From Leptidea sinapis (lineage: Eukaryota; Arthropoda; Insecta; Lepidoptera; Pieridae): 64,000 nt of DNA. The notes beneath the pieces were generated by a model. That model ran no database searches. It was not told where the DNA came from and worked only from the letters and a program-made list of their open reading frames with translations. How positions within the stretch are numbered: position 1 is the stretch's first letter; each line of letters starts with the position of its first letter. This document shows positions 11,593-24,100 of the stretch, piece by piece. Position numbers and translations under genes: made by a program. The stretch is from the NCBI RefSeq assembly GCF_905404315.1, contig NC_066279.1:74501-138500 (forward strand). The letters run 5' to 3'.

Positions 11593-12134
11593 TGTATATA
11601 ACATTATCATGGATTTATACAAAAACATATACAATAACTTCTTGACTAAATGGCAATATAGTGAAGATTTTTTTATTATTTTCCGAAAATCAGTAAATCC
11701 AACGTTTTTGAGGTGAAAACTTCATTAGCGGCGTTGAGCACTTTTCATGGGATGGGTATAAAATATAAAACTCGCGTCAGGACACGTGACCTGATCGAAC
11801 ATTCGTAAGACAGGCGTTGAAATTATAGATGAAAGATTTATACTTCTAATTATAATTCAACTATTTCAACTCAATGATCATACGGTCATTGGATCTTACT
11901 GGTTTATTATGGATGAAGGTTGATTTTTCTAAGATATAAACATTTTAATGAAAAATAATAATAATATAATTTTATATGTATAGTATGGTAATATGTGGCT
12001 TGGACCTCAACTTAAGTGTTATATTTTGGTGAGGTTATATAAATATGTGGTTTTAAATGGTTCCGCCTGGTAAGTATCGATAAAAATAACTGTAAATATA
12101 TCGTTCTTCATAGAAATATATTTTGGCATGTTTA
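11593..12134. other. intergenic; TATA-like sequence and CACGTG palindrome
   Basis: TATAAAATATAAAA at 11757-11770 is followed by an 18-bp near-palindrome centred on CACGTG (11777-11794). No ORF could be tied to it. The remainder is featureless. Confidence 0.25.
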
Positions 12135-12407
12135 TATCTAATATATAAAAATTTCGTGTCACGGTGTGCGGGACCGAACTCCTCTAGGTCTCAGAATCGG
12201 ACAACATCTATTCTTCATCCCCCTAAATGTTAAGGGTGGTCCACACGAAATTTTTATTTTTTTGACATTTTTTTTTTAATTTGTTTGATTATGGGTCAGC
12301 ATTAAAAAATACATACAACTTCAAATTTTCACCCATTTACGATCAACAGTTACTTTTGTATCGCGATTTTAATATCGGCAATACAACGTTTGCTGGATCA
12401 GCTAGTT
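12135..12407 (+). mobile_element. Helitron-like element
   Basis: Starts tctaatatataaaaatttcg and ends aacgtttgctggatcagctagt, the same termini as the other Helitron-like copies; 273 bp, non-coding. Confidence 0.55.
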
Positions 12408-12589
12408 ATGCTATGATACTCTAAATCTAAGCTGTTGAGCGAAACTTACTTTGGTTTCATCTGATTTAATATAGAATTACTACTTTTACATCGGAGCTTA
12501 TGACTTATATCACGCTACTTAAATCATTAAATTTTATATCAAGATAACCTAATTTGTTATTTTTTAAAGATAATTTTTTTTAAAGATAA

Positions 12590-12830
12590 TAAGTGATAAC
12601 CTTCACTTCTGGGATTAATTACACTTATTTCTTGTTCAACTGTAGATGAGGCCACAACCTGAGAGTTGAACAAGACACATCAAAATTTATGAACTATACG
12701 TCACTCGAACGGTTGGCTCAGTGGAAGAGCGCTCGCACGAAACAAGAATGGTCGCGGATTCGAGTTCCGCATCGTTCATAAAGTTTGTTTTCAAATTTAA
12801 TTTGTGTCTAGACAACCTATAAAGTTCCAA
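12590..12830 (+). mobile_element. tRNA-derived SINE
   Basis: tRNA-like core at 12707-12777: acceptor arms GAACGGT/ATCGTTC, D-arm GGCTCAGTGGAAGAGC, T-arm GCGGATTCGAGTTCCGC. The anticodon stem is decayed. Flanks match the other family members (cctgagagttgaacaaga; tttgttttcaaatttaattt). Confidence 0.7.
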
Positions 12831-14117
12831 TGGCGTTTGCAAAATTGATATAAACAAAAATACGAAAGATTTGTTCTCATTAAATTACTTGAGGTGGTTA
12901 TGATGGATATTTCTTTTATATTTTTTCTACTTTTATGTTACATAACTGTCGTTCGTTATATGTGGAGCCGGCCTAAGATAGAGGTATTTCCATTTGATAG
13001 CTACTGGCGTATATGTACTGTTTGAGCTCACAACTATATTTTAAATAATAAATTCGATATTATGATAATAACGCACAATAACATTATATTTTAAGAGTGG
13101 TTAATTATATTTTATTTACCAAATTAAAAAGGTTTTAAGGAAATCTTGTGAAATTCGTATGCTTTTTTTCTGTTTAAATTTTAGGTAGAGAGTACGAGAG
13201 ATTTTTATTTCTTTTTCATTGAATTTCACAGTTTTATTTTGTTTTTTGTTTGAAATTATGTGCTTAAAGAATTATGTCCAAGGTTTTCAGAAATTTGATT
13301 TTATTGTTCTCACAACAACCAGTTTCGTTGCGTTAACTGGGGCTAAGAATCAGAACAAATATGATAATAATAAGGCTTATAGCATTGATCGAAGGTTTAA
13401 TGCGACGGCCTCTGATAGTAAACTGTCCCTTGACATTATTTTAAAAGTTATGTTTCTTTTGGCGCGTTAGGAAAAAATATCAGAGTGAATTTTTACGATG
13501 CGCGCGCACAGCGTCACGACAACTTGACGTTAACTGATCAACATGAAAATTTGTGATTGCTTCAGCTACCAAGCCTCTTGTAAATGTACTAATTTCAATA
13601 TATAATTTCAATTTTTTATTACTACAAGTTTAAAAAAAATCTCTATAACTGTATTAAAATAATTTTATGATAATTAATTACACGCTATTGAACTAAATTA
13701 TGCGGTATAATAATATTTCTTGGGTTATATTTAATAACTTGTTTTGTACAATATTATTTTTTCAGCAACCGTAAAATAGCATGAAGAATTATTTTTAAGG
13801 ATTTTGTTTTATTACGCCAAAGAGAATAACTTCTTGCGTGCATATATATTCGTATACTGTTCTTGTTTCTATGTACCACACCACTGAATTTTTTTTTTCC
13901 GAGGCTATAGGCCTTATTAGGCCCATTACATGATTGCGATGGATAGATGTGAACACTGTGTAAGTGAAAAAAATTATTGTAAATATATTGTTGATTTGTC
14001 TTAAATGTGGAATAAATGTTTATTTTATAATTCTTTTTTTTATTTCATTATTATTTTTTGTCGCTATATTAAATATATTTCCTGCTAGCTCTGGAAAGTT
14101 TTAATATTATAATCTAC
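12831..14117. other. AT-rich intergenic, repeat traces only
   Basis: 13660-13790 matches 30945-31080 (aaattatgcggtataataat), so it is an unclassified repeat. An 83-codon open frame at 13219-13470 has no recognisable feature beyond a hydrophobic start and is probably chance. Confidence 0.3.
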
Positions 14118-14420
14118 CGCTATACGGCCGTTCCAAATATTCAGTCTATCTCTTACTTGAGATAAAAATCGTAACTATCGTTGACTTTACTGTCGCAATA
14201 AACTTATCGACGGTAACCTTATCCATACACCCTGTCTGTCAATGGGACGACGTATAGCTTCCCAGCGATTTTTGTATGTAAATTGCAATTCATGCGTCCC
14301 AATATAAGGCGATAAGAATGACTTATCGGGTATATTGGTACAGCTTCAGATTATTGACAGTAGAAGGTAATAATTTATCTCTATCTGTAGATAGTATATT
14401 GGGGAGGGGCGATAGTCGTT
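14118..14420. mobile_element. MITE, family M1 (inverted relative to 11302)
   Basis: Starts acggccgttccaaatatt and ends atatattggggaggggcg. Internal blocks are the reverse complement of those in 11302-11592. Confidence 0.6.
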
Positions 14421-14488
14421 TGTAAGCTTTTAACACGAGTTTGTTTAAGTAGCACATTAACTACTTTGTTTTTACACGTTTATCACCA

Positions 14489-14556
14489 CACCGCTCCTGT
14501 GGTTACTCCAGTGTTACAAGAGAATGTGGGCATCGGTGATCACTTAATATCAGGTA
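14489..14556 (+). mobile_element. LINE family A tiny 3' fragment
   Basis: gttacaagagaatgtgggca tcggtgatcacttaatatca matches the family A end. Truncated on both sides. Confidence 0.6.
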
Positions 14557-14744
14557 TTAAAACATTGATTAGATTGACAACTAATTAAAGTGGCATGCAC
14601 TCAGCGTGATATATCCACAGTTCCTTTATTGATTGGGAAATTTTGAGCTTATGCCAATGAAGCCCTTTCATGCTATACCACACATTACACGGTTAAGTTA
14701 ACTCAAAAGGAGATGGAAATCTGTGGGCTCTATGTAATAAGTTG

Positions 14745-15600
14745 TGATATAGTCAAGACAATGCACCTCATACAAAATCAAAGCCGAAATATGGCAAATT
14801 ACACCATAATAACCTTCGACTGCTATGTCTGTACATTTCTGCGTTTACTCCAGTTCCAGTTGTTCAAAATATTATCCGTCAATAGGCAGCAATGTAAACA
14901 GTATTTCAGTTTCAGCTGCGTATTTTGAATTTAGAACCCGATTTGGACAGTGACATCAGTGGAGTAGCAGTTAGGTATTTTTTTTAATCCAGACGAAAAA
15001 GAGGGTTGCTATAAGTTTTACGTTCGTCAGTCTGTCCCTATTTTCCGATCAAGATCTGTTTAGTCGGAGGTTTTTTAACGTTTTAAATAAAAAATTACAC
15101 TCATATAAATTATATACGTTTGTATGTACATAAGAAATATTGTTACTAATACATTTACTAATATATATGGAGATCTCTCTGAATTAAATAAATAAATTGG
15201 CTTGTGTTTATATTTGTTAAATCTTAACGTTCAAAAGGGATTTGGATTTAGTAAGTTAAGGTAAGCTTTAATGAGAGAAACTGATAGTCAAATATAATAT
15301 TTTTATTCACATAAAACTAGTTAAACTGGTTAAATAAATGTTAAGTTCCTTGAATCAAATTAAATTTGTCTTTTAGACTTAGATATCTTTTCCATGGTAT
15401 CTTTTTGGTATTTGTAGTGTAAGAGGACATCAACATTTGTTTTTATGATAGCTTTTGTCAAATTTTAAATGTGGTTAAATAAAAAAAAACTTAAATCCTT
15501 TAGTGGTGAAATATATGCTTATTTGGTTTTTAAATTTCTTCACATCTCTCTCTTGCTACCAACTGGCGTCAATTCGTTATATCGTTGGTGTTATCGGCAA
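14745..15600. repeat. interspersed repeat, copy 2 (see 430-1160)
   Basis: Collinear with 430-1160 over most of its length, with small indels. Ends near ctctctcttgctaccaactg, which parallels 1113-1130. Confidence 0.6.
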
Positions 15601-16109
15601 TCCGCATTGATCAGGCTTATTCGAATAAATATTTTAATTATTAATAAAAAAATATTTATATTTAATAATAAATATTTATTTATTTAAAAAGGCTTACCAA
15701 CTAGATATACAATTAATATTATGATACTTATAATGTAAAATTTCTTATATTTAATACTTATATCTAACTTATAGGTATGCACAGCGTTGTCTTCATTTAT
15801 TATTGTAAGTTAAGTAATACTACTACAATATGTATGTTTACTATTACTAAAACTATAATTTTAGAAATCCAAATTATAAGGGTTCAATAGCGTATTTTTT
15901 AAAATTGCCAAATGTATTAAAATTTATATCTATACTACTTACCATTACTATGGAATTTACTGTTATATAATTTTTGAAATAAGTTGGATAGGTGATTTTG
16001 TGCCATAATTATTGTTTCTGAAGAATCGTATATGTACTGGCAGATATGTACTAATACGACAAGGATAAGGTGGTACACATAATCCAATCTTAGATAGAAG
16101 TAATCGACA
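15601..16109. other. AT-rich, nothing recognised
   Basis: Low-complexity AT sequence without coding potential. Confidence 0.35.
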
Positions 16110-17340
16110 GTCTAATTGATTATATAATAATTAAGAAAGAAAAGAAAATAATTTGTGATGCATTTCTTCGCAATTCTAAAGTTTTCATATTGAAGAATTT
16201 TAATTTGTCTTTGTAACTTATAATAGTGTAATTATTAGTAAAATAACTCAACTTGGATATAATTTTTTTTTGAACTGCCTCAATTCTAGTGATGTACTTT
16301 TGTAAAAGGGGCACCAGACTACCGAACTGTATTCTAAGCGTAGGAATTGATGTAAAAGACTTGGTGTTACGTAAGAAAAACCCAAGCATTTAAAACTTGT
16401 GAGCTATTTTGTCAACATGTTTATCAAATCTCAACTCCTCGTCTAAAATGACACCCAAATCATTGATATGATTTATTTGCATGCCATCAATGTTATCATC
16501 TATGCCATTGAATCATTGCTCTCAAATTTCTTTCGTTTCCTAGAAAATTGTATAAAATGACATTTGGACGCATTCAGTTCCATCAAATTTTTTTACACCA
16601 TAACACGATGGTTATCATTCTGTGGTTTCGTTTGATCCTCTGAACAAGTAACTGTACGATATATTTTTAAGTCATCTGCATATAACTCGTAATTTGATTC
16701 TTGAATACTTTTTGGAAATATCGTTTATAAACAGTGTAAACAATAATGGTCCCAAATTAGAGCCTTGAGGAACGCCAGATGTTTGTTGAAATTCTCTAGA
16801 TTGATACCTACTTATTTTAACTACTCGTGGTCGATGAGCTAAATATGATTCTAACCATACTAATACACTTTCTGAGAAGCAGTATGCATCTCTTAGCTTC
16901 TTTATTAGCAGGGTGTGGTCGACTTTGTCTAACGCCTCACTAAAATCTGTATACACATCGTCAACCTCCTCATCATTGCTCATTTCAGTTATTACAGAAT
17001 CAGTAAAACACAACAAATTTGTAAGGGTTAATCGTTTTTTAACGAAACCATTGTGTTTTTCAGTTATTAAATATTTAGTTTCCCATTAGATACGGGAACA
17101 GACAAAAGATTCAAATAGTTTGGCAGTATCTAACATTTTGTGGTGATACAATTTTTGATGTGTTATTATATATAGATGTAAAGAACTCAGCAAAAAAGTA
17201 AGCAATCTCAGTGCCATCGTTCGATGAACTATCGTTTAAATTCATTAAAGATGGAATTACACTTGTATTACCTCTTTTAGATTTTATGTAAGACCAGAAC
17301 ATTTTTGGATTTACTTTTATATTATCTTCTATTTTTTTAT
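16110..17340 (-). pseudogene. LINE family B reverse transcriptase remnant
   Basis: Minus-strand jockey-superfamily RT in three frames: FWSYIKSKRGNTS, DVYTDFSEALDKVDHTLL (palm, catalytic Asp region), TSGVPQGSNLGPLLFTLFIN, then YADDLKIYR in a shifted frame near 16661-16685, and a C-terminal block SLVPLLQKYITRIEAVQKK around 16270. Distinct from family A by sequence. Endonuclease and 3' tail not recognised. Confidence 0.75.
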
Positions 17341-17744
17341 ATATTTTTCATAAAAACTATTTATAAGCACGCGAGATCTTTCTTTTAATAAGTTATATTG
17401 TAGTTTATCCATTTCATTCATATACATATTTTTGTAGCTATATATATATCTCACACTGATGTAATTATAATTGAAATTTAACCTTTACACATCAAATATA
17501 ACAAAAATTATGGTAAGCAAATTTATGTACAACCGATGATTACAAATATAGATAAATTTAAATGCGTTCGTCCGTCCCGATAACAAAAGATCTTGCAAAG
17601 AAAATTGCAAACTTTACGTCCAAATATATTATTATATTGTATTTAAAAATTTATCAGCATTACCGTAAAATTTAACAAGTTGTATAAGGGAGTTATAGAA
17701 GCTAAATATGGCAACATTACGCTCAGGTTAGCTAACAGCTAGAG

Positions 17745-17940
17745 GTAAATAACTGTGAACGTACTGTACAGAAGACTGGAGAAAAGTCGTAGAGAAAACA
17801 AAGAAAATAATTTTACAAGATTTTGAACGAGATGTGAGAATGGACAATATTATTGAAAATGAATTAATAATATCTCTGAGTGCTGACAGCAGTGATAAAG
17901 ACGATACTAATAACAGTAACGATAATTCATCTGAATAAAT
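17745..17940 (+). pseudogene. possible DNA-transposase C-terminus remnant
   Basis: Open frame CTEDWRKVVEKTKKIILQDF ... ending SADSSDKDDTNNSNDNSSE and a stop, followed by AATAAA. A W-x-K-VVE-x-TKKI motif and an acidic tail resemble the C-termini of some DDE transposases. The assignment is weak. Confidence 0.3.
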
Positions 17941-18139
17941 GCATTTTTCTGTTAAATTATGTACTTGTCTTATTTTGCTCCTTAAATTTAAAAAAGAAAA
18001 AATAATAATGGGACAGGGATTCGCCTGATGATTTTTTCTCAGCTTCAAGAAACTGAAGACTTGAGTATATCTTTTTTATTTCAACTCTATACCTCCCCGT
18101 GTTCCCGAGATAAAGGATCTTGACAGACAAACGTAAAAG

Positions 18140-18271
18140 TAAAGCGCGTACACCTTCCTCAAAGGCCGGCAACGCTCCTGTGATTCCTCTGGTGTTGCAA
18201 GAGATTGTGGGCGGCGGTGATCACTTAACAACAGGTAAGCTCGTTTGTCCTCCTATTCCATAAAAAAAAAC
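18140..18271 (+). mobile_element. LINE family A 3' fragment
   Basis: agcgcgtacaccttcctcaa to tcctattccataaaaaaaaa; the last 130 bp of the element, with a 4-bp deletion in gacccgtacgctc. Confidence 0.75.
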
Positions 18272-20335
18272 GTACGTAACCCAAAAAAGGACAGTAAATA
18301 AAAGCAATGTTAATAAAAAAACTTTAATTTTCACTAATATTTAATTAATAGCATTACAAAAATAACACAAGCTTATGCGTTTGGCGTTACACGTGCAATT
18401 GTATGTACGTAGCTTAACTATAAATAACAATATTATTATTTTTTACTATTTTGGTGTGCATTCCTTACCTAATATCACTTCCATATATTATCTACATCTA
18501 TAAATCTCGAGTCTTTCAAGTTACCACCAGCCTCTATCAACAACACAAGATGGCTGCCAATAATTAAATACAGTCAGCATATTAACAGATGTATTTTTAT
18601 ATTACGATTTTTTTATTCGGAGATATTTAATAAAAATACCAAATAAATGTAATAATAAACTAAATTCATGCATTCTCTGTTTCTATTTAAATTGGAAATA
18701 ATCATTAGTATTTTAAGTTTAGCAAACATTTTACTACAAAATATATGTAAACAAAATACTTAACAATTCAAAAATAAAAACCAGAAATAATACAATATTA
18801 AACATAATTTAATATGTACTAGAAAACTATATTAATTAAAATAACATAAATTTAATATTAGTATATAGGAACAACAGACACTTGGAATATCTTGTACTTT
18901 TCGACAAAAACAATAAAGATTGCGACTATGAATACGGCATCGTTCTTCGGTACGGTCAGCATAATACTAATACATAACAGAAACCTGAAACAATTGATTA
19001 GGCATTATGGCTGACTACAAGAGTATCTATAGTATAGTTAAATAATTTTATTTACAAAATATTTATAGGATTTGGGGAGAAATTATCAACAACAACTACA
19101 ATACGCAGATGGTACTTTACATTATCTCACGTGTAGTCGCATCCTTTATTACATATAGCATAATTTATTCTTCAAATTAAAAATACTAACATAAAAATTA
19201 ACATATAATTATCATACATACAAAATCAACATCACTGAAAAAATCAATTCAACAAATATTTTTTTCCTAATAATATATTGTTATATCTAAATAAATGTAC
19301 AAATTTTATACGTAGGTATTAATTAGCATTAAAATTATAAAACTATAATCAACATTATTTTAAAATTTATAAGGCATTTTATTTTTAAGCCAAAAATACA
19401 AAAATTTATAAAACGGACGGCGTAAGCATTAAGAATACATACAAAAAACATGTTTTCACTTTTAAATACAACTTTATAATTATGCATAAAAATATTTCGG
19501 TTTTATGGTGGATGTGGCGTTCATAAATTGATCAAAAGTAATTTTTCGACTTAAGAAAACTTTTTTTTTATTTGGAAAAAAATACTTTTATAATAACGAC
19601 ACAATTTGAATTATTATTAAGCTCTGCATGAGATTGTTGCAAAAAGTATAACTTATCTAGGCTCAAATTATGTATATAAATAATTCTAAGTATTTTATGG
19701 CAGTTGACTTACCTCCCTTCATACTAAAATCTATTAATTATATTTTATAATCTTGTTTCTGACTGTTTATTTTATATGAAAGAATTAAGACTTACTATTG
19801 ACTAATCTTACAAAAGTTAAGTCTTATTTCTGTCTGTTTCATTTTATATGAAAGAGTTGAGACTTAATTTGGACCAGTCTTACTAAAGTTAAGTCTTATC
19901 TCTGTCATAATAACATAAATTTAGTCTTATTTCTGACTGTTTCATTTTATATGTCTCTTACATAAGATTAAGATATGATTTGATTTGAGAAGATACATTA
20001 AGATCTACTTTTGACCAGTCGTATAAAATTAAGTCTCATCTCTACTCAAAATAGATTTAGTATTATTTCAATTTTATTTTATTATGACAGAGTTAAGACC
20101 TACTTGCCAGCAATCTTCTATTAAAAACTGGTCTAAGACCCATTTTAATAAAATAAATTTATTTTATTTAAAAAATTGTAAATTAACTCACGAGGAAACA
20201 ACTATTATATTTTGAATATAAAACATGATTTTTATATTTTTTACTTAAACCTATCTAAGGACTTACATCTAGCTAGTTTTGGTGAAATTAGAAAAGGATC
20301 TATACTTTGGAAATGTGGAGACTTTGGAACTGAAA
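18272..20335. other. very AT-rich sequence downstream of the CSPP1-like stop
   Basis: Probably the 3' UTR and flank of the minus-strand gene. 19745-20110 is a degenerate tandem repeat (ctgactgtttcattttatat, agttaagtcttatttctg) with a period of roughly 70-100 bp. No ORF or RNA was recognised. Confidence 0.4.
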
Positions 20336-21148
20336 CTATTTCTTATTCAAATCCAGTTTCATTTGCTCTAATTGTAACTGTCTTCTAATAGAACCGAGTT
20401 GAGTCAATATGTTAATGTCCCGACCCTCGCTTTTCAAACTTTTCAATATATTCTTCTGAACTGCCGGCACTTTCCATTTATCATCAACTACCTTCATTTC
20501 TTTACTCAACTCGTTTAACTCTTTTAAATCGTCGGCTTTTATCTGTACCGGTGAGTGACGTAAGACTGGAATCGGTAAATCGAACTTAACGGTATCTGGA
20601 CGGTTTTTCGTTATCACCGATTCGTTGTCTGCATCGTGTAGTAGAATTGGTTCTTTACGTTCGTTCCTAAGTTCAATTTTACTTTCAATCGTATCGCCAA
20701 ATTCATTTTTGTTGGTTACCTTATTGTTTTCTGTAATTGCATTTTCTGTTTTGTTTTTAAATACGTATTTTGGATCGTATGGTTTATTTGCATTTTCAGT
20801 CCAATTATCATTTTGATGCCAACTTTGTACCATTTGCGACCTATTTTCTTCTAAAATAGGATTTCCATGCCAACTCCTAGTCATGTCATTTAGCTTTCGA
20901 ATCTCCCTGTTTTCGGGTAAATTCTCCCTAAAATGAGACCCTAACGCACTCGATAGTAAACTCTCCTTAGTTGGATTAAGGTTCTTTCTCAGATAATTTT
21001 CCAAATCATAATTAGGCGAATACAGCCGTTGCTCGCGATGTTTCTCGTGAGTCTTGTTTCTTACTTGAAGCAAGGCTTTTTTTTCTTCGTCGATTTCCTT
21101 TTGAAGGTTTAGCCTGTCTCTTTCGAATTGCATGGAACTTCGTTTCAT
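20336..21148 (-). CDS. CSPP1: CSPP1-like terminal exon
   Basis: The acceptor attttcag (minus strand) lies just above 21148. The 813-bp exon is open for 270 codons to a TAA at 20336-20338. It starts with a charged coiled coil (MKRSSMQFERDRLNLQKEID), passes through a hydrophilic, probably disordered Asn/Glu/Lys-rich middle with two SWH motifs, and ends with a conserved-looking block VPAVQKNILKSLKSEG and LTQLGSIRRQLQLEQMKL. The ATG at the exon start is probably internal, because the previous exon ends in phase 0 and joins in frame. Confidence 0.78.
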   Translation of the reverse strand: MKRSSMQFERDRLNLQKEIDEEKKALLQVRNKTHEKHREQRLYSPNYDLENYLRKNLNPTKESLLSSALGSHFRENLPENREIRKLNDMTRSWHGNPILEENRSQMVQSWHQNDNWTENANKPYDPKYVFKNKTENAITENNKVTNKNEFGDTIESKIELRNERKEPILLHDADNESVITKNRPDTVKFDLPIPVLRHSPVQIKADDLKELNELSKEMKVVDDKWKVPAVQKNILKSLKSEGRDINILTQLGSIRRQLQLEQMKLDLNKK

Positions 21149-24100
21149 CTGAAAATTTAAATGCAGTCTTTGGTCATATTGACAGATACTGAAGCGACAA
21201 ACTAAGTAAAATCAAATGAATCGCAATTCTTAATTGTCGAATCATTGCCATTTTTATATTAATCTATATTAGTAAACTTTTTGAATTCATCTCTACGTTT
21301 TGTTATTTTTAGCTTAGTATTTGTGAAAAGTCAAAAGATAAGTGTTTTCTATACTATATGGATTCGGAAATTTATATTCTGTATCGAATGACGAGAGATA
21401 TAAAATTTGGAACATAAATATCTTCCATTAGAGATCTGATATTGATAAAAATTCTAAGAAAATTTAATGAAAACAATAATAGAAAAAATACAGGACAGTC
21501 CAAAAGGAACACTCGATAAAAAAAATTGCGTGCGTACAAAGTACACATGTCAGAAGTGAAATCTGCATTGTGCATGAACCTCTAAACTGCATATGAAGTC
21601 CTGGTACATGTTGCTGATCATGAAAACCGCTATGAAATACATTACTATCACCGCTACCATATTTATGTTCTCCTGGTACGTAGTGCGCATTACGTCAATA
21701 TATTAAGGTATATTCGCGTCATACATAAGACGATCTCTTCTTCCACTATAATTTCCTGGTACCAAAACACTGTATAATGATTCCTATCTCATTTTATCCC
21801 ACGTTAAATCTTATGAATTACTATCGCGCTTTTTCGTATCGTCGACTTTCAAATCACTACGATGGTAAGGAAGTTTCAAATTTTTTTACTTATTATTTAT
21901 GTGAATACCCACCGTATCATTGATATCGCAATGCCTCCGTCTCTCTCTTTCCTGAGCTGTCTTCAACGAACGAAGCTGTTCCTCGAGCCTTCGCATTTCC
22001 GCCTGCTCTAGCATTCTACGAAAAGAAAAATTATAATACAAATCATAACTACACCGCGAAATTGCAGATTTTAACATTAAAATAGGGCTAGTAACTATTC
22101 TCGAAAACCAACAATCGGAAGACGCAACAAACGACGTTCGACTATCGCATTCATTGACCTGTATAAATACCACTGGACAGGCTCTTCAGATAGACAACTA
22201 ATTTTGACGTATAATACAAATGGCTGCGACAAGCGTACAGTACTCTGAAATATTTTTGCATTCTGAATTAATTTCGTTCGTTTTCCGTATTCCTACTTCA
22301 GGAATAATAATTCATACTTCAGGAAACAATAAGTAATAAAGCACACTTTTTTGTGTGTAAATAGTTTCTCACCATCTATCGATGTTTGTTTAGCTTAGGT
22401 TGTCATCACTAGTTTTAGTACCGCAGACTGTCGCTATGGCCAACAGCGCCAAAATGGCGGATATCAAACAGGCACAAAAGTACTTTGACAGCTGCCAGTC
22501 CAGTGGTGAATAGTAGAGGTCAGTGATTGCATTCATTCGCTCTAACATCGCAGTCACCTATTCGTGTCAGTCGCCAGTGTCGGTCATACTTGTGTTGCTG
22601 CTGTCGAAAAATTTTGTGCGGTACGTTGATATGTGTGACATAATTAATGAAAATTAGGTCTAATTACTGTAACTATGTGTTTTTGCTTAGTTTTTAGTTG
22701 TTTACACTATGTTTGTTATTATTTTTTAATAATGTTACTTAGTTGTTTGGCCTTTTATTAAAATCTTATATTTGAAAATTACTTCTCTCTGTTCTCTCTC
22801 TCCAGTCTGATGGCCTGCTGCTCGTGTATTTGCTTTCGAAGCTCTTGCTGGTACCGCGACCTGCGCTCCGCTGCTTCCTGTCAAACACAATTGTTCGATT
22901 ATGGCTATATATATTAGTAACAAAATCTAGCTTGACAGCTGTCACTAACAACTTAACATTATGATATAGATCAATAATAAGATATCTAGGTAAGGTATTA
23001 GGTCAATTTTCTAATATGCAATTATTGGGGATGAGAAGGTTATCAACTGCAAATTAGATCCTGTTGATGGAGCGGAAACCTAAGAGTTGACAAGACATGC
23101 CAAGATTTACAAACTATGTGTCACTCAAACGATTGGCTCAGTTGGTAAGAGCGCTCGGATGGAACCCGGAGTGCCGTATTGTTCATAAATTTTACTTTTT
23201 TTTCCATGTATTGTTCAAAACAATGCATACAATAAAATTTCTACATGTTAATACCACGAAAACCCCTAAAAGGTTTATCTGCGTAAGTTTTCGCTGGCGA
23301 TTTCAGCGTTACATTACTATAATAATTAAATAACGGAAAATTAATATTTACATTAGTCTTCACATAAATATGGTTGTTTTTCTAAACAACTTCCAATACT
23401 AATTTAATTTGTGTAATTAATCCCAGAAGTGAGGGAGAGTAACACTTTAAAAATTACACAGATTGGGAATGGAGCGACCGCCCTGAGTCTATTAAATAAT
23501 AAGTTTAATTGTACAATATTACTTTGTAAACCAATTCTTCTCAGGCCCGAGGCATTCATTTTGGAATGGGTGGTAGATTTTTACTTGCAATAAGTGATGT
23601 CACATCCTATTTGGAATTAAAATATTTGAATTTGAATTTATTATCATCATGCCAACTTTTACTCACCTGAACAGCTTTTTGGTTACGCAATTGAATAGCC
23701 TCGGCGTCAAGTATTGACGGAGTGTATATGTCACTTCTCTTATTGCGATCTGTAATATGATATGGTTAGGAATCAAGGGTCAAATACAAAAAAAATCCAG
23801 GAACGTATTTTTTTTTATGCCAGTAAGGAACGAGACGAGCAGGACGTTCTTCTGATGGTAATTGATACGCCCATTAAGATGCAGCGCCGCTCAGGATACT
23901 TCAAAAACCCAAAAATTTTGAGTGGCACTACAAATACGCTCGTCACCTTGAGGCATAAGATGTTACATATCATTTGCCCAGTAATTTCACTAGCTATGGC
24001 GCCCTTATAAACACAATATTGCTTCCACATTACTGCTTCACGCTGCCGTCTATATCTGCATATAGGCGCCGTTGTGATACTCATGTCGTATCGTCCCGGA

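Noticed and set aside
11757..11794. TATA box and CACGTG palindrome as a host promoter
   Set aside because: No gene or transcript start could be linked to it; AT-rich DNA gives TATA-like strings often.
13219..13470. 83-codon open frame with a hydrophobic N-terminus
   Set aside because: No motif, no splice context and AT-rich sequence; length is within chance expectation.
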